From Lachnospiraceae bacterium (GTDB lineage: Bacteria > Bacillota > Clostridia > Lachnospirales > Lachnospiraceae), in NCBI GenBank assembly GCA_009774395.1, contig VSNQ01000023.1, forward strand, positions 1 to 42,592: a stretch of DNA of 42,592 nt. Direction: 5' to 3'. The translations under genes were made by a program, and so were the position numbers. The notes under the pieces were generated by a model, which saw only the letters and a list, made by a program, of their open reading frames with translations, ran no database searches and was not told the origin of the DNA. This document shows positions 30,142 to 37,537 of this stretch, one piece after another. The stretch's first letter is position 1; every line of letters begins with the position of its first letter.

Positions 30142-32270
30142 GAAAGGCAGGACTGATTGACCGGAAGCCAATGAGTGCGACTGCTGCCATGATGCATAAA
30201 GCAAAATTGGATAAGGGTGTGATAAAGACAGCGGCACACATATATGGAAATTACCGTTACGACTATACAGAATATGAAAGCCGTTTCTATTTTAGGGCAG
30301 CGTTGACCGCAGACAAAGAAATACTGGAAGTTGATTTATTTACAAGAAGAAGCATTGCAGCAGGAAGAAAGGAGCCGCAGTACCGGATATTTCTCGATTA
30401 TGCGAGAAAAGATTTTATAAGCTGGAATATGACAGAGGAAAAGTGGAGCAATGCAAAAATTGATATGCTGGAAACAGGAGATGAACGGTACCGCTATTCC
30501 TATCGTGGCAGAAATTTTGCATCAAAAGAAACGTTGAATATTGTAAACAGATACTTGAAAACAGGAAATATGCTGGATGTGGAAACGGCAGTTTTAGATT
30601 TTCAGGCAGATGTAAGGAGCTGCAATCTAGCCAAAAAGCATAAGCTGATTACAGATGTGATTGACGGATATATGAACACAGTTCCGGACAAGCTGCCTGC
30701 CGATTGGATGAAATTTATCAATGACAGGGCGCTTGCCTCCATGCATAGTATATTCTATCGGGTAGAAACAGGTGTCGGATTCTGCACACACTGCAGACTC
30801 CACGTACCTGTACCGAAAAACGTGAAACACAATATGCAGGGCAAATGCAGATGCGGCAGCAGGATTACATATAAAAGCTGGCGTAAACAGAAATCGGTGC
30901 GATACTATAGAGTAATTGTATCATTAATACAGAAATGCACAGATGGGCAGAACTACGTTTACAGGCAGTTTTCTGTGGATATGGATGCAAGTATTGAATT
31001 TAACTATATTCCGGAAATTTCTGTTCACGAATGTTACCGAAAGTTATTTCGATTTTATGAAGATGGCGGACCATTACAAGATGCAGGTGCATATGAATGG
31101 GGAATCTTTCGAAGCACGGGAATAGAACGGTGGTGCAAAGCAGGCACAGTGAATTATGGACGTATATATGGCGGTGGAGGATATGCAAAGAGCTTTTTGT
31201 ATACAGCAAATCTGAAAAGGCTGTTAAAAGACACCTGTCTGCGGTATATACCCGTATCGGAGATTATAAAACAGAGTGATGACAAGTTAAATATTATAGC
31301 AGTGCTGGGGGATATGGGGATGTCATTTCCATATGAAGCATTCTGGAAAATGGGACTGCGTAAATTTTTAATAGAGCGTGTGAAACGTGACGGAACAGAA
31401 GGGCTTACAAAAACAGATTATCGGTTTGATAAAAGTCCATGGAAATATTTAAGAATCACAAAAGAACATCTGCATCAGGCAATAAGGCTGAACGCAGGTG
31501 ACAAGTTAGTACGCATTATACAGCGTATAGATGAATTTGGGGTAAGAATTACAGATGAACAGGCAGTATGGCTGGATAAATACGTCGGCGTTCACGTAGT
31601 GCTGGGATATTTTGGATACCATACGCCACACCGTATTATTCGCTATATGCAAGAACGTCTTTGTATAGGTGTTAACGACAATCCAAACCATGACGGCAGC
31701 AGCAATTTGTCATTATGGGTAGATTACATTGATACAGCACGACAGCTTGGCTGGAACCTGCGTGACAGGTCGATATTTTTTCCGCAGAATGTACAGAGGG
31801 CACATGATGAAGCCGTAAGAGTGTTTGATATCCAAAAAGATAAAGAAGATGCTTCAAAGATGCGGCAGAAAGATAAAATCATGAATCAGAATGCAAAGGA
31901 AATAAAAAAGGCATTCTGCTATCGGGACAGTAATTTTGTTATAAAAGTGCCGGGATGCTATCTTGATTTTAAACATGAAGGGCACGCACAGCACAACTGC
32001 GTAGCGACATACTATGAAAGAGCGGTTGAAGGAAAATGCATTATACTGTTTATAAGACAAAAGCAATGCCCGAATAAATCATACTGTACAGTAGAAATCA
32101 GAAACAGGCAGGGAAAATTTCATATCGAACAGAATAGAGCAGCATATAATAAAGCTGCACCGAAAGCAGCTGTAATATTTATGGAAAAGGCGGTTGCAGC
32201 GGCGCAGAAAATAGCGGACAGTATGGCGGCAGAAGAACGGGAGCAAATCCGCATACAGGCAGCGGGATAG
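30138..32270 (+). CDS. PcfJ-like protein
   Basis: 710 aa, translationally coupled by a 4-base overlap. Middle cysteines CTHCRLHVP...GKCRCGSRITYKSWRK form a zinc ribbon (about 215-255). The C-terminal part holds the PcfJ signature: FVIKVPGCYLDFKHEGHAQHNCVATYYERAVEGKCIILFIRQKQCPNKSYCTVEIRN. PcfJ was named from the pheromone-responsive plasmid pCF10 transfer region; relatives are widespread in phages, where their role is unknown. The HNCV-YY-A-G-II-F-R motif looks like an enzyme active-site region, which is inference. The preceding 177-aa gene travels with it. Confidence 0.82.
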   Translation: MRKAGLIDRKPMSATAAMMHKAKLDKGVIKTAAHIYGNYRYDYTEYESRFYFRAALTADKEILEVDLFTRRSIAAGRKEPQYRIFLDYARKDFISWNMTEEKWSNAKIDMLETGDERYRYSYRGRNFASKETLNIVNRYLKTGNMLDVETAVLDFQADVRSCNLAKKHKLITDVIDGYMNTVPDKLPADWMKFINDRALASMHSIFYRVETGVGFCTHCRLHVPVPKNVKHNMQGKCRCGSRITYKSWRKQKSVRYYRVIVSLIQKCTDGQNYVYRQFSVDMDASIEFNYIPEISVHECYRKLFRFYEDGGPLQDAGAYEWGIFRSTGIERWCKAGTVNYGRIYGGGGYAKSFLYTANLKRLLKDTCLRYIPVSEIIKQSDDKLNIIAVLGDMGMSFPYEAFWKMGLRKFLIERVKRDGTEGLTKTDYRFDKSPWKYLRITKEHLHQAIRLNAGDKLVRIIQRIDEFGVRITDEQAVWLDKYVGVHVVLGYFGYHTPHRIIRYMQERLCIGVNDNPNHDGSSNLSLWVDYIDTARQLGWNLRDRSIFFPQNVQRAHDEAVRVFDIQKDKEDASKMRQKDKIMNQNAKEIKKAFCYRDSNFVIKVPGCYLDFKHEGHAQHNCVATYYERAVEGKCIILFIRQKQCPNKSYCTVEIRNRQGKFHIEQNRAAYNKAAPKAAVIFMEKAVAAAQKIADSMAAEEREQIRIQAAG

Positions 32271-32279
32271 GAGGCATTT

Positions 32280-33521
32280 ATGGAAAATCTGGTAATAAGC
32301 AGTGAGGGATATATTGAAATTAAGAAACAGATAAAGGACAAGCTGAACGAAACTGTGCACAATTTTATTATTATTGGATATTATCTCAAGCAAGTAAGAG
32401 ATAGCGGCGCATATAGAAATGACGGTTACAAAAACATGGAAGAATTTGCCAAGAAAGAGTATGGTCTTTCTCCAAGCACGGCAAGCCGCTTTATGGATAT
32501 CAATACACAGTTTTCAAAGCAAGGGAACAGCAAAGAAATTTTGGAGGAGTATAAAAACTTTGCATACAGCAAGCTGCAGGAGATGCTTACAGTCAGCCCA
32601 GAGGACAAGGAACTTGTCACCGAAGAAATGACAGTCAGTCAGATACGGGAGATTAAAGAAGTGGAGAAAGAAGAAAAGCAGGCAGCAGAAGAACAGGAGC
32701 AGAAAAACCTGCCATTGTTGCAGCTTGCAGAACCCGAAGAACGCAAGCCAGAAGAACCAAAAACGGAAAAAGAGCAAAAGGACGAATCAGAATATAAGGA
32801 TCCATTAGAAAGCGTTTTAACAGCATTCTGGATGGAAAAGGACAACGCAGAATTATATACAAAAGCCATTGCAGGAATTTTGACGCCGGAGATAGCAGCA
32901 GAAGAAATCTGCCCTTCCGGCAGCAGAATATACAGAAACGGCACAAATATGATGTTTTTTTATGACTTTGACAAGGGGGCAAAATTAAGAAGCATCAAAG
33001 ATAGGAAACCCGTAATAACATCCTATACATATCAAGAAATCCTAGATAAAACCAAGGAACTAAAAATGTCATTTGAACAGACAGAGGAATCCGAAATAAT
33101 CAATGCAGAACAGCCGGAAAATGTATTACATTCGGATAAAGAAGCACAGCCAGATAAGGAACCATATCAAAAAACAGTTGCGACGTCGCAAGAAAAACAA
33201 GAGGAGCCATATATCACAATGGATGGGCAGACAAGCATTGCAGATATGCAGGAAATAATGCCAAAGGAACTAAAAGAAACTGCTGCCAACACACAAGAGA
33301 ATACCATAGACGGCGAATACAGAGAGTTAATGCCGCACCAGGATGAGAAAACAAAAACAGAAAAGTCACAATATGCACAAATAGAAATAAAGAATGCTCT
33401 GAGTTATTTTGAGATGGAAATAAGACGCATGGATGGAATATCATCCAAGGAAACTGTTAAATCGCGTAATTATAAAATTGCGTTAGAGTGTATACGCAGA
33501 TATTATCAGGATATCAAGTAA
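32280..33521 (+). CDS. Phage protein with N-terminal HTH-like region and long charged linker (413 aa)
   Basis: Starts after GGAGG. The first ~110 residues (QIKDKLNETVHNFIIIGYYLKQVRDSGAYRNDGYKNMEEFAKKEYGLSPSTASRFMDINTQFS) resemble DUF3102-type modules, with a likely helix-turn-helix at GLSPSTASRFM. A Glu/Lys/Gln-rich linker, a compact central part (SGSRIYRNGTNMMFFYDFDKGAKLRSIKD) and a further low-complexity stretch precede a conserved-looking helical end (ALSYFEMEIRRMDG...KIALECIRRYYQ). Probably DNA-binding; exact role unknown. Confidence 0.65.
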   Translation: MENLVISSEGYIEIKKQIKDKLNETVHNFIIIGYYLKQVRDSGAYRNDGYKNMEEFAKKEYGLSPSTASRFMDINTQFSKQGNSKEILEEYKNFAYSKLQEMLTVSPEDKELVTEEMTVSQIREIKEVEKEEKQAAEEQEQKNLPLLQLAEPEERKPEEPKTEKEQKDESEYKDPLESVLTAFWMEKDNAELYTKAIAGILTPEIAAEEICPSGSRIYRNGTNMMFFYDFDKGAKLRSIKDRKPVITSYTYQEILDKTKELKMSFEQTEESEIINAEQPENVLHSDKEAQPDKEPYQKTVATSQEKQEEPYITMDGQTSIADMQEIMPKELKETAANTQENTIDGEYRELMPHQDEKTKTEKSQYAQIEIKNALSYFEMEIRRMDGISSKETVKSRNYKIALECIRRYYQDIK

Positions 33522-33540
33522 AAGAAGTGTGGTATAAGGA

Positions 33541-33717
33541 ATGTGGGAAAAGTTAAAAAATGATTTAGCCAAAGAACAAAAAAGAAGGTTGAAAGATAAG
33601 GAGCAACAAGAACAGGGACAAGCAGCATGGAAGGCAGCCAAAGCAAGGTTTAAGAAAAAACCTTATTACTGCACTGTATATGTCACAGGGAGTGGAGTAA
33701 AGAAGGCAGTTAAATAA
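33541..33717 (+). CDS. Small basic phage protein (58 aa)
   Basis: MWEKLKNDLAKEQKRRLKDK... is helical and strongly charged, then ends PYYCTVYVTGSGVKKAVK. AAGGA is too close to the ATG (one base), but AAAGAAG at 33521-33527 is 13 bases away. Start therefore uncertain. No family recognised. Confidence 0.5.
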   Translation: MWEKLKNDLAKEQKRRLKDKEQQEQGQAAWKAAKARFKKKPYYCTVYVTGSGVKKAVK

Positions 33718-33746
33718 GAATTTAAATGGAGTATGTAAGCTAGAGT

Positions 33747-33962
33747 ATGGAAACTGAAGAAGTGAACTATTACAAGCCTCGTTTTGCAAGGTGGATAAAA
33801 TCCAATAAGTGGGACAGCATTGCAGAAAGATTATCTGATACATATATGGAAATAATCACGAGGGTAATGAATGCGGAAAAAGATGGAGATTGTAGTTGGA
33901 TAATATGGAGTAATTGTGATTATGTTCTCGACAGGATAAAAAATATAAGTAAGGAATTATGA
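33747..33962 (+). CDS. Small phage protein (71 aa)
   Basis: METEEVNYYKPRFARWIKSN... is rich in Trp and Tyr. The ribosome site is weak (GTAAG), and there is no recognised domain. It keeps the direction and spacing of the operon. Moderate support from length and fit. Confidence 0.5.
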   Translation: METEEVNYYKPRFARWIKSNKWDSIAERLSDTYMEIITRVMNAEKDGDCSWIIWSNCDYVLDRIKNISKEL

Positions 33963-33970
33963 TTTGGCTT

Positions 33971-33993
33971 GAATAATCGAGCAAATAAGAATT
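33971..33993 (+). repeat. Direct repeat in intergenic leader, copy 1
   Basis: This 23-base stretch (GAATAATCGAGCAAATAAGA then ATT) is repeated exactly at 35124-35146. Both copies sit just upstream of a ribosome site for a small zinc-ribbon gene. A shorter version, GCAAATAAGAATT, is at 34904-34916. Confidence 0.7.
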
Positions 33994-34008
33994 AAGGAGA
34001 ATGAGAAT

Positions 34009-34191
34009 ATGAAAAGAATGTTGGATACGCAATATAATTGTGACGAAAGCTGTTTATCTTGCGGGAATAAAGAATATAAAACAATTAAGGTTAGTATTAG
34101 CAGGGTAAAAAGAGATGATAATATCGTTTCTTTCCATTTGTGCAAAAAATGTCTTAATCAATTAGCAAGGGAATTTTATCCGTTTAGCTAA
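34009..34191 (+). CDS. Small zinc-ribbon phage protein (60 aa)
   Basis: AAGGAGAATGAGAAT precedes ATG 34009. Two Cys pairs (ESCLSCGNKEY and HLCKKCLNQ) about 28 residues apart form a probable zinc ribbon on a beta-rich core (YKTIKVSISRV). Likely a nucleic-acid or protein adaptor; exact role unknown. Confidence 0.6.
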   Translation: MKRMLDTQYNCDESCLSCGNKEYKTIKVSISRVKRDDNIVSFHLCKKCLNQLAREFYPFS

Positions 34192-34208
34192 GAATTTAGG
34201 AGGGAAAG

Positions 34209-34532
34209 ATGCAAAAAGAAATTGAAAAAGCAGTATTGAAGATAACACAAGCAATGGAAAAAAATCGTAAAGATTTTGTAGAACTAGAAAGAAATTATCA
34301 GGATACAGGTTATGACCGCTATTGGAACAAGATGCAAAAATTAGATGCAGAATATGAAGAATTAAGAGCATTTATTCAACCTAAGCAAGAGTTATCCCCA
34401 AATAAAGAGGTAGATGAATTACGAAGAATAGTGAAAAATATAAAAAGTAAATGGGAGCATTTAAAATCAGACATTCCGATAACGGCGGATTCAATAGGAA
34501 TAGATGATCTATTTAAAGAGTTAGGAATATAG
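34209..34532 (+). CDS. Small coiled-coil phage protein (107 aa)
   Basis: Starts after TTAGGAGGGA. MQKEIEKAVLKITQAMEKNRKDFVELERNY... is a helical, coiled-coil protein with a C-terminal acidic tail (DSIGIDDLFKELGI). No recognised family. Confidence 0.6.
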   Translation: MQKEIEKAVLKITQAMEKNRKDFVELERNYQDTGYDRYWNKMQKLDAEYEELRAFIQPKQELSPNKEVDELRRIVKNIKSKWEHLKSDIPITADSIGIDDLFKELGI

Positions 34533-34545
34533 CAGGAGGTTTAAT

Positions 34546-34818
34546 ATGGGCAGACTTACAGTAAAGGACAAACAGGGTTACTGGACATTGAAAGGTGTAC
34601 CGTGGAAAGACTTGTGTGAGGGCAAGGGAATCACGAAGAATATCCAAGAGCGGTTAACTGGTGCCTTATGCAAGTTAAAGAATTACGAAGATTTAGGATA
34701 TAGTCCAGAGAATGTGGAACATATCCGGTATGTATTGGAAGATGCAGTAACGGAATTAGAAAAATGCCAGGGACAGACAAAATTGACAGAAGAAATTTGG
34801 CGCTATCTAAAGATGTGA
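34546..34818 (+). CDS. Small phage protein common in Clostridia phages (90 aa)
   Basis: AGGAGG precedes ATG 34546. MGRLTVKDKQGYWTLKGVPW...LTGALCKLKNYEDLGYSPENVEHI is a familiar pattern in Clostridia phages (a short strand pair, then YEDLG-x-PE). No function known. Confidence 0.65.
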   Translation: MGRLTVKDKQGYWTLKGVPWKDLCEGKGITKNIQERLTGALCKLKNYEDLGYSPENVEHIRYVLEDAVTELEKCQGQTKLTEEIWRYLKM

Positions 34819-34830
34819 GGGGGAAATTAT

Positions 34831-34911
34831 ATGGGCGAAAATGTTACTAAAACAATAGCGCAGATGCTAGAACAGATATCAGAAGACATCTGCAATAATT
34901 ATTGCAAATAA
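34831..34911 (+). CDS. Very small phage peptide (26 aa)
   Basis: GAGGGGGAAATT precedes ATG 34831. The peptide MGENVTKTIAQMLEQISEDI then CNNYCK resembles the start of a small cysteine-rich phage protein family; related proteins usually continue with further cysteines, so this may be a shortened version ended by the TAA in GCAAATAAGAATT. Good ribosome site, but size makes it uncertain. Confidence 0.45.
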   Translation: MGENVTKTIAQMLEQISEDICNNYCK

Positions 34912-34930
34912 GAATTGAGGAGGTAAGATT

Positions 34931-35101
34931 TTGAAGCAAACCAAAATTAAAATTATATATCGTGATGGAACAGAAGAAGAACATTGTATAGATGAATGTG
35001 GAATTAAAGATGGATGTTTATGGACATACATAAGATTTGGTGTAGACAGTGGAACTAGATATATTCCATTAGATTTAATCAAAGAATATATTAAATATTG
35101 A
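34931..35101 (+). CDS. Small phage protein with TTG start (56 aa)
   Basis: GAGGAGG lies six bases ahead of TTG 34931; no ATG is available. MKQTKIKIIYRDGTEEEHCI...YIRFGVDSGTRYIPLDLIKEY folds as a small beta-rich domain by appearance. No family recognised. Confidence 0.55.
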   Translation: MKQTKIKIIYRDGTEEEHCIDECGIKDGCLWTYIRFGVDSGTRYIPLDLIKEYIKY

Positions 35102-35123
35102 GTAAACAATTATAAAATTGTTC

Positions 35124-35146
35124 GAATAATCGAGCAAATAAGAATT
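35124..35146 (+). repeat. Direct repeat in intergenic leader, copy 2
   Basis: Exact second copy of the 23 bases at 33971-33993, again in the leader of a small cysteine-rich gene (35172). Suggests duplication of a leader and possibly of a gene block. Confidence 0.7.
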
Positions 35147-35171
35147 TAAAGAAGATGAGGGAGGTAGCAGA

Positions 35172-35549
35172 ATGACGGAGAATATGGCGATTGAAATACA
35201 CATTGAAGAAAATCTGCATAGGATTGGCGTTATTGAAGAATTTTTAAGAACAAATTCGGAGGCGTGTGATAAAGAATGCACGAAAAATATCCAGATTTTA
35301 ACAAAAGTCAATAGGGCTTTGCAGGAAATCCAGCAGTACCATGCAATCGGCACAGTAGAAGAATGCCGGGAGGCAAGGGAAAAACAAATGACAAAACAAC
35401 CTATAATTTTGTGTAAACAATCAACAAAATCAGAAGGACAGTTATTTACGGTAAACTATCTTAAATGCCCTACTTGTGGAAATACATTTACATATTTTGG
35501 CGGTATCCCCAATAATTGTCATAAGTGTGGACAGACATTAAAAATATGA
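35172..35549 (+). CDS. Phage protein with C-terminal zinc ribbon (125 aa)
   Basis: GAGGGAGGTAGCAG precedes ATG 35172. The N-terminal half is helical (IEENLHRIGVIEEFLRTN...LTKVNRALQEIQQYHAIGT). The C-terminal end is a clear zinc ribbon, LKCPTCGNTFTYFGGIPNNCHKCGQTL (two CxxC). A common small phage architecture; function unknown. Confidence 0.65.
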   Translation: MTENMAIEIHIEENLHRIGVIEEFLRTNSEACDKECTKNIQILTKVNRALQEIQQYHAIGTVEECREAREKQMTKQPIILCKQSTKSEGQLFTVNYLKCPTCGNTFTYFGGIPNNCHKCGQTLKI

Positions 35550-35594
35550 GTTTGACAAACTAAACTGAAATTTAGAGGAATAAAGGAGAAAAAA

Positions 35595-35885
35595 ATGGTA
35601 AAGAAAGATTTGAAGTCAGGGATGGTGGTTAGAACCAATAATAATATCTATTATATGGTATTACGTGATACAGGAATGGAAATTACTGACTATTCAGACA
35701 AAGATGTACTGTTGAGAATTGATCAAAAGGGAAACATAGGGCATGATGGATGGCTGTCATTATCAGCATTTAATGACAATCTGGAGCATGAATACAATGA
35801 ATGGAGTATCGCAGAAGTCTTTTCGGTAAGATATGCTGATGACATCGGAAGGATTGTGCGGTATAAGAGTATGTGGAAGAAATAG
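35595..35885 (+). CDS. Small phage protein (96 aa)
   Basis: AAAGGAG precedes ATG 35595. The product is a beta-rich domain: KKDLKSGMVVRTNNNIYYMVLRDTGME, ending WSIAEVFSVRYADDIGRIVRYKSMW. This pattern is frequent in phage genomes, with no assigned role. Confidence 0.6.
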   Translation: MVKKDLKSGMVVRTNNNIYYMVLRDTGMEITDYSDKDVLLRIDQKGNIGHDGWLSLSAFNDNLEHEYNEWSIAEVFSVRYADDIGRIVRYKSMWKK

Positions 35886-35927
35886 GAAAGCCGAGCAGTA
35901 TAGTAAGTGAAAAGGGGGAGGAGCAGT

Positions 35928-36374
35928 TTGACAAAGAAAGAACTTGAACAGCTTATTGATTTGAAAAAGGAAATTGAGGAACTTGAACAAAAGATTGCGC
36001 AGATAGAACAAATGGATATATCATCGGCACCAGTCAGGGTTAATGCATCAGGGCAAAATTTCCCGTATGTGCAGGGCTGGGCAACTGTTCAAGGTTATAA
36101 TCCTGTATTAGCTGATAAGCGCTCCAAACTTTTGTGTGAAAATAAAATGATGCTCAAAGAAAGAAAGGAGAGTGCAGCCAGAGAAGAACAAAAACTGTTA
36201 CAGTACATAAACAATGTAAAGGAAAGCAGGATAAGGCGGATAATGCAGTACAAATATGTAGATGGTTATTCATGGGATAAAATCGGTAATATTATGCATT
36301 TTGACCGCCGGACAGGCGAACGGATTGTGAGCAGATATCTAAATCAGAATAAAAATACAAAAAAAATACAATAA
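35928..36374 (+). CDS. DUF1492/ArpU-type late transcription regulator
   Basis: 148 aa from TTG 35928, which has GGGGGAGGAG six bases ahead; the GTG at 35907 has no ribosome site. Coiled N-terminus (LEQLIDLKKEIEELEQKIAQIE), then ESRIRRIMQYKYVDGYSWDKIGNIMHFDRRTGERIVSRYL, the sigma-region-4-like helix-turn-helix of DUF1492/ArpU/RinA-type regulators. These switch on packaging and structural genes. Its position, last before the gap and terminase genes, fits. Confidence 0.87.
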   Translation: MTKKELEQLIDLKKEIEELEQKIAQIEQMDISSAPVRVNASGQNFPYVQGWATVQGYNPVLADKRSKLLCENKMMLKERKESAAREEQKLLQYINNVKESRIRRIMQYKYVDGYSWDKIGNIMHFDRRTGERIVSRYLNQNKNTKKIQ

Positions 36375-36542
36375 TTATAAAAAATGCCCACAATGCCCGT
36401 TTGTAATGTGCTAATATGGTATCAGGAAACAAATAAGTATTTGTCACATCAAAAAATTGTATTTAATTGTAAAATCACTTGTCTTTTTGTAAGATACAAA
36501 TTAAACTGTATTTAAACGACATCAAAAAGGTAGGTGAGAAAT
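36375..36542 (+). promoter_or_regulatory. Late-gene control region
   Basis: A 168-base gap right after the late regulator gene, rich in direct repeats: ACATCAAAAA at 36446-36455 and 36519-36528 (73 apart), and TGTATTTAA at 36458-36466 and 36507-36515 (49 apart). TTGTAA-like motifs recur between them. No good vegetative promoter is seen, as expected for a promoter that needs an activator. Binding by the DUF1492 protein is inferred. Confidence 0.45.
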
Positions 36543-36707
36543 ATGAAATCAATGGGAAAGCAGAAATCGGATAATCCCAAATCGGAGCAATTAACAGTCC
36601 GCGTTGATAAGGAACATTTAGAAATACTGAAAGAATATTGCGAGAAAGAAAATGTTCAGAAGGCAGAAGCGATTCGGAGAGGAATTAGAAAGTTAAAAGA
36701 AGACTAA
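36543..36707 (+). CDS. Ribbon-helix-helix small regulator (54 aa)
   Basis: AGGTGAGAAAT precedes ATG 36543. The strand EQLTVRVDKEHLEILKEYCEKENVQKAEAIRRGIRKLKED matches the RHH fold of Arc/CopG-type DNA-binding proteins. It is the first gene of the late segment and a terminator follows, so it may be a separately regulated control gene at the early-late border. Confidence 0.7.
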   Translation: MKSMGKQKSDNPKSEQLTVRVDKEHLEILKEYCEKENVQKAEAIRRGIRKLKED

Positions 36708-36720
36708 AAAAGATTATATC

Positions 36721-36770
36721 AAGAGAGGCGCCGCGGCAGCAGAACCGCGGGCCTCTCTTATATTCTTTTT
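36721..36770 (+). terminator. Strong terminator before the packaging genes
   Basis: AAGAGAGGC (36721-36729) with GCCTCTCTT (36751-36759) and inside it CCGCGG (36731-36736) with CCGCGG (36745-36750) form a long GC-rich stem, followed by ATATTCTTTTT. It separates the RHH gene from the terminase operon. Confidence 0.85.
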
Positions 36771-36805
36771 AGAAAACAAAACAAACGAATGAGAGGTGGT
36801 GGTAA

Positions 36806-37537
36806 TTGGCAAGGAAGCGAAGCCCAAACCGTGATAAAGCGTATGAGATTTATAAAGAACATAGTGGGAATATAACAAACAGAAAGATTGCAGAGCTTCT
36901 AGGTGAAGATGAAAAGGTTATTGCAGTTTGGAAGAATAGAGATAAATGGAATGTTGTACAACAATCAGAAAAGCAAAGTTGTACAACAAAGAAAAAAGGC
37001 GGTCAGCCGGGCAACAAAAATGCGTCTGGTCATGGAGCACCTAAGAAAAACAGTAACGCAGAAAAACATGGTCTTTTTCGCAAGTATCTTCCGGAAGAAA
37101 CCCTTTCGATTATTGAAGAAATGCCGGACGATTCATTGGATGTGTTATGGAATCAGATTCAGATTGCCTATGCTGCCATTATGCGATCACAACAGATTAT
37201 GTATGTTCGTGACAGGAACGATAAAACCATCGAAAAGGTTGCAGAACAAGACGGCAATGTGATTGGGGAGAAGTGGGAAGTACAGCAGGCATGGGATAAA
37301 CAGGCAAACTTTTTGAAAGCACAGGCGCGTGCACAAGGCGAACTTCGAGGTATGATCAAGCAGTATAATGAATTACTACATGACAGATGGGAGCTTACAA
37401 CGGATGAACAGAAAGCCCGTATAAAGAAACTGGAAGCTGAAACGGAGAGGATGCGATGCAGCGAACATGAAGGAAATGATACCTTAAAAGCATGGGCAGA
37501 GAAAGTCCTTGAGGGAAGGAAAAAACAAGATGAATAA
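36806..37537 (+). CDS. Phage terminase small subunit (YqaS/PBSX type)
   Basis: 243 aa from TTG 36806 with GAGAGGTGG ahead. The N-terminal helix-turn-helix (RDKAYEIYKEHSGNITNRKIAELLGEDEKVIAVWKNRDKW) and the linker GGQPGNKNASGHGAPKKNSNAEKHGLFRKYLP are hallmarks of the YqaS/PBSX small terminase group. It recognises the packaging site on phage DNA and hands it to the large subunit. It overlaps the large-subunit gene by 8 bases (37530-37537). Confidence 0.9.
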   Translation: MARKRSPNRDKAYEIYKEHSGNITNRKIAELLGEDEKVIAVWKNRDKWNVVQQSEKQSCTTKKKGGQPGNKNASGHGAPKKNSNAEKHGLFRKYLPEETLSIIEEMPDDSLDVLWNQIQIAYAAIMRSQQIMYVRDRNDKTIEKVAEQDGNVIGEKWEVQQAWDKQANFLKAQARAQGELRGMIKQYNELLHDRWELTTDEQKARIKKLEAETERMRCSEHEGNDTLKAWAEKVLEGRKKQDE

